DNA of 6,005 nt from Planctomicrobium sp. GTDB taxonomy: Bacteria > Planctomycetota > Planctomycetia > Planctomycetales > Planctomycetaceae. A model generated the notes under the pieces. That model saw nothing but the letters and a program-made list of their open reading frames with translations. It did no database searches and had not been told where the DNA came from. The DNA is taken from contig JABJMI010000193.1 in assembly GCA_018659505.1 (NCBI GenBank), positions 1-6,005 of the forward strand, read 5' to 3'. A program made the translations under genes and the position numbers. How positions within the stretch are numbered: position 1 is the stretch's first letter; every line of letters begins with the position of its first letter. Positions 1-3,935 of the stretch are shown piece by piece.

Positions 1-4
1 ATTT

Positions 5-204
5 AGAACGCGGATTGACACGGATGCAGCGGATTTTCGCGGATCGATGATGAGGTAGAATCAGAATTGCCGTTTTTTTACTTCCACAGCTTAGTACCTT
101 GATGGAACTTCGCCCTTGGCTGAATGCATACTTCTGTTCTTGACGTTTCTAAGTAATAAATCTGATCAGCGTGAATCCGCCGCATCCGCGAAAATCCGTG
201 TTCT
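5..204. repeat. Pair of inverted repeats with phased CGGAT units
   Basis: The arms are 5-45 and 164-204. Aligning one with the reverse complement of the other gives 33 matches in 41 positions by my hand count, and the outermost five bases (AGAAC and GTTCT) pair perfectly. The left arm carries CGGAT at 11, 21, 30 and 40. The right arm carries ATCCG at 175, 184 and 194, with a degenerate copy (ATCAG) at 165. The spacing is therefore 10, 9, 10 in both arms, close to one DNA helical turn. The 118 bases between the arms show no gene or further repeat that I can support. ATTT occurs just outside each end (1-4 and 206-209), but with a one-base offset, so it is weak evidence for a target duplication. 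Such CGGAT-rich sequences recur between genes in many environmental bacteria, as I recall. This could be a non-autonomous mobile element or a structural or protein-binding repeat. Confidence 0.75.
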
Positions 205-336
205 CATTTGAATTCATAGTCAGGGATTCCCCAACATCTTGATGCCAACTGAAATACCGATCCTTAATTTCAGGGACATGTACTAAGATACGTCGATACC
301 AGTTATCAACCCCAACCTCTGTTATTGGAATCAATC
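205..336. other. Intergenic stretch with no supported feature
   Basis: Together with the inverted-repeat element, this completes over 300 bases without a convincing gene. A short minus-strand reading frame (149-334) crosses it, but it runs into the repeat arm and shows no recognisable domain. I could not find a promoter with good -35 and -10 boxes for the small downstream gene. The only motif seen is the short TCAGGGA, which occurs twice (about 220 and 271). Confidence 0.5.
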
Positions 337-582
337 ATGAATGAGTCTCTATCGCAGGATCAGTCGACAAGTACGTTCGTCGCTGCGATCTCGAATGGAC
401 CTCTCGTCTTCAGCGTCGCACTTGTCATCTGTGCTTGGATGATTTCGAGTTCCATCAAGAGTTATGGAGAGAGTGTCGAAATAGCAGCGAGTCGGCATCG
501 CACTCCATCAATAAACATTCCTTCTAACTTGACGATCCGGCTGGAAAGCGGAAACTCTCCGATTCGCATCCAGAACCAATGA
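337..582 (+). CDS. Small hypothetical single-pass membrane protein
   Basis: The frame encodes 81 residues from the ATG at 337. An in-frame TTG at 325 would add four residues. I prefer the ATG, although its upstream region holds only a weak GGA about 8 bases away. The protein has an acidic, polar N-terminus (residues 1-15). One hydrophobic segment follows at about residues 21-40 (GPLVFSVALVICAWMISSSI), and the tail of about 40 residues is rich in Ser, Arg and Ile. Lysine and arginine after the segment (K41, R53, R55) and acids before it suggest the N-terminus outside and the tail in the cytoplasm, which is inference. The frame lies upstream of the ATPase gene on the same strand, 110 bases away, with a candidate promoter between them, so co-transcription is not assured. 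I recognise no family. It could be a real small membrane protein or a chance open frame. Confidence 0.45.
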   Translation: MNESLSQDQSTSTFVAAISNGPLVFSVALVICAWMISSSIKSYGESVEIAASRHRTPSINIPSNLTIRLESGNSPIRIQNQ

Positions 583-605
583 GTCACTTCGGATTTGTGA
601 CTTTC
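582..605 (+). terminator. Weak hairpin at the end of the small gene
   Basis: AGTCAC (582-587) pairs with GTGACT (597-602) around a 9-base loop and is followed by only a few T residues. It begins at the stop codon of the small membrane protein frame. The six-pair stem and poor T-tract make this at best a weak terminator. Confidence 0.25.
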
Positions 606-619
606 ACACGACAACACCA

Positions 620-647
620 TTGGCAGGTTGAGATGAGCGCATAGAAT
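620..647 (+). promoter_or_regulatory. Candidate sigma-70 type promoter for the AAA+ ATPase gene
   Basis: TTGGCA (620-625) matches five of six bases of the -35 consensus. TAGAAT (642-647) matches five of six of the -10 consensus. The spacer is 16 bases. Transcription would start near 654, leaving a leader of about 40 bases before the ATG at 693. No ribosome binding site is evident in that leader. The position between the small frame and the ATPase suits a dedicated promoter. Confidence 0.45.
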
Positions 648-692
648 CAGGCACTCTCGAAATTCTAACGAACAAATTCAATTGGCTACGAA

Positions 693-2117
693 ATGTCTGA
701 ACGTCCCCGTACATTACTTGAGTTGAAACAGTCTAGTTATCAGCCGATTTCGGTGAAAGATGAAATGCGGCGTAACCTGGTTTCCAAGTTACGCAACAAG
801 GAAGAACTGTTCCCCGGCATTCTCGGTTATGACGAAACTGTCGTTCCACAGATTGTGAACGGAATCCTGGCGAAGCATGACATGCTCTTTCTTGGTCTCC
901 GCGGGCAGGGGAAGACGCGAATGTTACGGATGCTGACCCACTTTCTGGATGAGTCGATTCCGGTCGTTGCAGGTTCACAGATTCATGATGATCCTTTATC
1001 ACCCATTTCGAAGTACGCTCGTGATCTTGTCAATGAGAAAGGGGACGAGACTCCCATTGAATGGGTTGGGCGCGAAGGTCGCTATCTCGAAAAATTAGCG
1101 ACACCGGATGTGACCATTGCGGACTTAATTGGCGAAGTCGACCTTATTAAGCACGCTGAAGGTCGCCATCTCTCCAGCGAAGACGTCATGCACTTCGGTC
1201 TTATACCCCGAAGCAACCGGGGCATTTTCTGTATGAACGAATTGCCCGATCTGTCGCCAAAGATTCAGGTCGGTCTATTCAATGTCCTCGAAGAACGAGA
1301 CGTACAAATCCGTGGATTTACTGTTCGCTTACCAATTGATGTTTGCATGGTCTTCTCTGCCAACCCTGAGGATTACACGAATCGGGGGCGCATTGTGACT
1401 CCGCTGAAAGACCGAATCGGTTCGGTCGTGCGGACGCATTATCCACTTGAACGTGAACTTGGCATCAAAATCATTGACGAACAAGCCTGGAGCGACAGAA
1501 CTGAATCCGGTGTCTTAATCCCCTACTTCTTAAAAGAAATTGTGGAAGAGATGAGCCGCCTCGCTAGAACGAGTCCGCATGTGAATCAGGCATCAGGCGT
1601 TTCCGTGCGAATGTCGATTGCAAACCTGGAAACGCTTATTTCCAATGCAGAACGAAGGTCGCTGACGTATGGAGAAGAGCAGGCAGTCGCGCGAGTCAGT
1701 GACCTTTACTGGATGGCAGCCAGTTCTCGAGGAAAGATCGAACTCGGTCTCTCGGAAGAGACTGGTGATGAAGATGTCCTTATCCATCGACTCATCGAAG
1801 AAGCAATCAAAAATATCTTCGACCAGTATCTCTCTCCGAAACGGTTCTCAAATGTTGTGGAATACTTCAACAGCGGACACCGTCTCAAGCTCGACCCCGA
1901 AGGCGATACCGAAAACTTCTTGAACGAACTGAGTAAGGTACGTGGGTTCGATGAACAGCTCACGCAGATCGCTCAAGACCTTGTTCCCGATCTCGCGAAT
2001 GGTTCAACCGCAACCGGAGTGAGAGCCGCAGTTGCAGAACTAATACTCGACGGACTTTATGCTCATAATCGACTCAATCGACAGATGAGATTCGGGCAAT
2101 TCGTCTACGGTGAGTAA
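693..2117 (+). CDS. AAA+ ATPase, magnesium-chelatase subunit I (ChlI/BchI)-like
   Basis: This complete 474-residue protein carries a helix-2-insert type AAA+ core over about residues 40-255. The Walker A motif is GLRGQGKT (68-75, Lys74). The Walker B region is GIFCMNELPDL (177-187), with Glu183 kept and Asn182 in the usual Asp position. Sensor 1 is Asn224 in FSANPEDYTNRGR, the likely arginine finger is Arg241 in PLKDRIG, and sensor 2 is Arg306 in SGVSVRMS. A helical lid and a C-terminal helical region ending in FVYGE follow. The family is the ChlI-like group annotated as magnesium chelatase in non-photosynthetic bacteria. From memory, M. tuberculosis Rv0958 has nearly the same motifs, including NELPDL, and a VWA-protein neighbour. 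True chlorophyll chelation is unlikely, and a metal-insertion or remodelling role with a VWA partner is inferred. Here no VWA gene follows, because a palindrome and the convergent ribD start directly after the stop. No Shine-Dalgarno sequence precedes the ATG. Confidence 0.93.
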   Translation: MSERPRTLLELKQSSYQPISVKDEMRRNLVSKLRNKEELFPGILGYDETVVPQIVNGILAKHDMLFLGLRGQGKTRMLRMLTHFLDESIPVVAGSQIHDDPLSPISKYARDLVNEKGDETPIEWVGREGRYLEKLATPDVTIADLIGEVDLIKHAEGRHLSSEDVMHFGLIPRSNRGIFCMNELPDLSPKIQVGLFNVLEERDVQIRGFTVRLPIDVCMVFSANPEDYTNRGRIVTPLKDRIGSVVRTHYPLERELGIKIIDEQAWSDRTESGVLIPYFLKEIVEEMSRLARTSPHVNQASGVSVRMSIANLETLISNAERRSLTYGEEQAVARVSDLYWMAASSRGKIELGLSEETGDEDVLIHRLIEEAIKNIFDQYLSPKRFSNVVEYFNSGHRLKLDPEGDTENFLNELSKVRGFDEQLTQIAQDLVPDLANGSTATGVRAAVAELILDGLYAHNRLNRQMRFGQFVYGE

Positions 2118-2124
2118 TAATTTG

Positions 2125-2167
2125 CACGTGTTTAGCTGCACACTTTAAGTGTGCAGCTAAACACGTG
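2125..2167. terminator. 43-bp palindrome between convergent genes, likely bidirectional terminator
   Basis: Two perfect 21-base arms (2125-2145 and 2147-2167) surround a single T at 2146. Each arm ends in CACGTG. In RNA from either strand this would form a stem of about 20 pairs with a three-base loop. It starts 7 bases after the ATPase stop codon and ends 10 bases before the ribD stop codon, which is the right place to end both transcripts. Neither side has a strong run of T: the ribD side reads CAAATTATT and the ATPase side AAGAAATGC. It may therefore act mainly as a 3'-end-stabilising stem rather than a textbook intrinsic terminator. Confidence 0.75.
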
Positions 2168-2185
2168 AAGAAATGCTTCACTTTT
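2165..2185 (+). terminator. Second hairpin overlapping the palindrome, with T-tract
   Basis: GTGAAG (2165-2170) pairs with CTTCAC (2176-2181) around the loop AAATG and is followed directly by TTTT (2182-2185). Read in the direction of the ATPase gene, this has a better terminator tail than the large palindrome. It shares three bases (2165-2167) with that palindrome, so the two stems compete at that edge. It also covers the ribD stop codon on the opposite strand. Confidence 0.45.
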
Positions 2186-3332
2186 GAGATGAATGTTCAA
2201 CACGCCCGTTGATGTAAACATTCTCATCGAGTGTTTCGATTCGTGGATTCTCTAATTGCGGAGCTTGCTCCATTGATTCAAGTCCCAGACCCGAGAGCGG
2301 TGAATGAGCGCCACTGCCGCCGATGAGCTTCGGAGCGACGAAGCAGTGGACTTCGTCGATATGCTGACCGTCCCAAAACGCTCCAAGTACCTGCCCGCCC
2401 GCTTCGAGCAATACATTCGTCATTTGTCGACGACCTAACTCGTTCAATATTTCTGAAAGATCGAGCCTATCAGTTTGCTGATCGAGTGGAGTCTTAATGA
2501 CCTCGATTCCAGAATTCACCAACGCAGCGACCTTCTCATCCGCAGCATTCTGACTTACGAAAAGTAGTATCGGGGACTGCTCAAGCGATTGAATCAAGTT
2601 TGAAGTGAGTGGCAGACGCGCCTGTGAATCAAGGACAATCCGCGTCGGCACGCGAAGACCAGGAGGTCGAACCGTCAGCAGCGGATCGTCTGAGAGAACT
2701 GTTCCGATGCCGGTGATGATGCCATCCATTCGACCACGAATTTGATGAACGACCGCTCTCGATTTCTCATTAGAAATCCATTTCGAAGAACCGGTTCGCG
2801 AAGCGATCTTCCCATCGAGAGTCATTGCCCATTTCGCGTGAACAAAGGGTTGCTTCTGCAACTGCAACTTCCGAAACGGTGCGATTAATGCTTGTGCCTG
2901 TTCGCTGCATGTTCCGACATCGACTTGAATGCCGGCGTTTCTCAATCGCTTGATACCCTCACCGGCGACATGCGGTGCGGGGTCTTCCGCCGCAACCACA
3001 ACCCGCCCAACTCCCGCAGCGATCAACGCATCTGCACAAGGAGGTGTTTTCCCTTGGTGGCTGCACGGTTCAAGCGTAACGTAAATTGTTGCTCCGGTAA
3101 CAGACTCATTCGCATTGTTGAGTGCGACAACTTCAGCATGTGGACCGCCATACTGAGAGTGAAAACCTTCCGAGATAAATCGACCATTCGCGTCGGTAAT
3201 AACTGCTCCCACAGTAGGATTCGGTTCAACAAGACCAATGCCTGCTTGCGAAATCTCCAATGCACGAAGCATGGCAGATTCGTCAGTTGTGAAGGTGTGA
3301 TTGATCATAAACAGTAGGGTATGCTCCCGCAT
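2178..3332 (-). CDS. ribD: Bifunctional riboflavin biosynthesis deaminase/reductase RibD
   Basis: RibD deaminates 2,5-diamino-6-ribosylamino-4(3H)-pyrimidinone 5'-phosphate and then reduces the ribosyl side chain with NADPH, in the cytoplasm. The 384-residue product has both domains. The N-terminal cytidine-deaminase-like zinc domain (about 18-155) contains PNPTVGAVI (37-45), the HAE motif (His65, Glu67) and LEPCSHQGKTPPC with zinc ligands Cys90 and Cys99. The C-terminal reductase domain (about 162-380) contains KWAMTLDGKIAS (167-178), GIGTVLSDDPLLTVR (208-222), LLEAGG (308-313) and FVAPKLIGG (331-339). The length fits the family (E. coli RibD has 367 residues). The start is uncertain. The ATG at 3332 has AGGA four bases upstream but lies inside a hairpin, while an ATG at 3308 gives 376 residues. 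Both leave the domain intact. It is probably co-transcribed with the Cys-rich gene upstream. I found no FMN riboswitch before it. Confidence 0.97.
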   Translation of the reverse strand: MREHTLLFMINHTFTTDESAMLRALEISQAGIGLVEPNPTVGAVITDANGRFISEGFHSQYGGPHAEVVALNNANESVTGATIYVTLEPCSHQGKTPPCADALIAAGVGRVVVAAEDPAPHVAGEGIKRLRNAGIQVDVGTCSEQAQALIAPFRKLQLQKQPFVHAKWAMTLDGKIASRTGSSKWISNEKSRAVVHQIRGRMDGIITGIGTVLSDDPLLTVRPPGLRVPTRIVLDSQARLPLTSNLIQSLEQSPILLFVSQNAADEKVAALVNSGIEVIKTPLDQQTDRLDLSEILNELGRRQMTNVLLEAGGQVLGAFWDGQHIDEVHCFVAPKLIGGSGAHSPLSGLGLESMEQAPQLENPRIETLDENVYINGRVEHSSQK

Positions 3333-3335
3333 ACC
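3318..3335 (-). promoter_or_regulatory. GNRA-loop hairpin over the ribD translation start
   Basis: On the ribD mRNA strand, GGTATGC and GCATACC form a seven-pair stem closed by the loop GGGA, which fits the stable GNRA tetraloop class. The stem contains the ATG at 3332 and the last two bases of the AGGAAGG Shine-Dalgarno-like sequence (3334-3340). It could hide that start. It could also loop out and bring AGGAA to about 9 bases from the second ATG at 3308, which has no good site of its own at normal distance. The pairing is seen in the sequence, and the role is inferred. Confidence 0.5.
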
Positions 3336-3379
3336 TTCCTTTGACTGCGATGGCAGAGTGAGCTTCGAACAGCACTAAG

Positions 3380-3787
3380 TCAAACATTATCTAGCAGTGC
3401 CTGATAACCAATAAACTCGTTTTTCCAGTCGCCATAAACGCCTGACAAACGGCATTTCACGCATTCGCAACCGAGGTAGAACCAACGAACATCTTCGCTA
3501 CCCTCGTACAAGGCAACACCTGCCATGATTTTGAATTGATTTGCATCGCAAGTACATTCAATTCGGTAAAGTTCTTCAACATCCTCAAGATATTCGTTGC
3601 TATCTCCAATAGCGTGCTCACCTTCACATGACGTGCAAATTCGGACCGCGACGCCTTCGTCTTCATTCATCACAAGACGAAAAACTTCGCTTCTACAGGT
3701 ACTACAAATCGCGGTAGCAAAATGTTCAGCGATGTATGCGTTTTCCGTGCTGTATTTTACAATTTGCGATCTCAGTTTCGTGTTCAT
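3380..3787 (-). CDS. Cys-rich, probably zinc-binding protein of unknown function
   Basis: I chose the ATG at 3787, giving 135 residues. AGGAG lies 11 bases upstream of it, while a longer frame from 3895 would begin inside the terminator of the preceding gene. Nine cysteines are grouped as CSTC (28-31), CTSC (51-54), CTC (78-80) and CECVKC (107-112). This suggests two consecutive zinc-ribbon-like modules: CxxC with CxxC, then CxC with CxCxxC. Other notable stretches are DEGVAVRICTSCEGEHAIGDS (from residue 43), GVALYEGSEDVRWFYLGC (90-107) and GDWKNEF (119-125). The last two look strongly conserved, and I recall similar small proteins of unknown function in actinobacteria and myxobacteria. No signal peptide or membrane segment is seen, so it is probably cytoplasmic. 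It lies 47 bases upstream of ribD on the same strand, which suggests co-transcription without proving shared function. An immunity-type or nucleic-acid-related role is possible but only speculation. Confidence 0.85.
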   Translation of the reverse strand: MNTKLRSQIVKYSTENAYIAEHFATAICSTCRSEVFRLVMNEDEGVAVRICTSCEGEHAIGDSNEYLEDVEELYRIECTCDANQFKIMAGVALYEGSEDVRWFYLGCECVKCRLSGVYGDWKNEFIGYQALLDNV

Positions 3788-3798
3788 TGCGTTGGATG

Positions 3799-3803
3799 CT
3801 CCT
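3799..3803 (-). promoter_or_regulatory. Ribosome binding site that sets the start of the Cys-rich gene
   Basis: The minus strand reads AGGAG followed by 11 bases and then the ATG at 3787. It is among the clearer Shine-Dalgarno sequences in the window. It favours the 135-residue product over the longer frame beginning at 3895. Confidence 0.6.
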
Positions 3804-3872
3804 GCACACAGATTACTGCCAGTATGTGAGGCTACGCTCCGCAGGACACAATGAAGTGTGATACGAAACGCA

Positions 3873-3902
3873 TATAAAATGCCCCGGTAGATCACCGGGG
3901 GC
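3873..3902 (-). terminator. Rho-independent terminator of the TPR protein gene
   Basis: On the minus strand CCCCGGT (3900-3894) and ACCGGGG (3888-3882) form a seven-pair GC-rich stem around the loop GATCT. An outer G-C pair can form with one bulged base. The tail CATTTTATA follows directly. It lies about 34 bases after the TAA stop of the TPR gene. It separates that gene from the Cys-rich gene, so a promoter for the latter should lie within 3788-3880. I could not identify a convincing one there. Confidence 0.72.
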
Positions 3903-3935
3903 TAAATGTCGAACTTTTAATCGTGAGACGTTTAC

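Noticed and set aside
1..210. CRISPR-like array from the regularly spaced CGGAT units
   Set aside because: Units are only five bases with 9-10 base spacing and are arranged as two inverted arms. There are no long direct repeats with unique spacers and no cas genes.
149..334. 61-residue minus-strand reading frame in the left intergenic region
   Set aside because: It runs into the inverted-repeat arm, has no recognisable domain and no clear ribosome site, and its end is determined by the repeat sequence.
2892..3317. 141-residue plus-strand frame opposite ribD
   Set aside because: It lies fully antisense to the conserved deaminase domain of ribD. Its cysteine- and arginine-rich composition is that expected of a shadow frame.
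3308..3379. FMN riboswitch in front of ribD
   Set aside because: The gap to the upstream gene is only 47-71 bases, too short for the RFN element, and none of its conserved helices could be found.
3788..3895. N-terminal extension of the Cys-rich protein (start at 3895, 171 residues)
   Set aside because: The extra codons begin within the terminator hairpin of the upstream gene and add no recognisable sequence. AGGAG lies before the ATG at 3787 instead.
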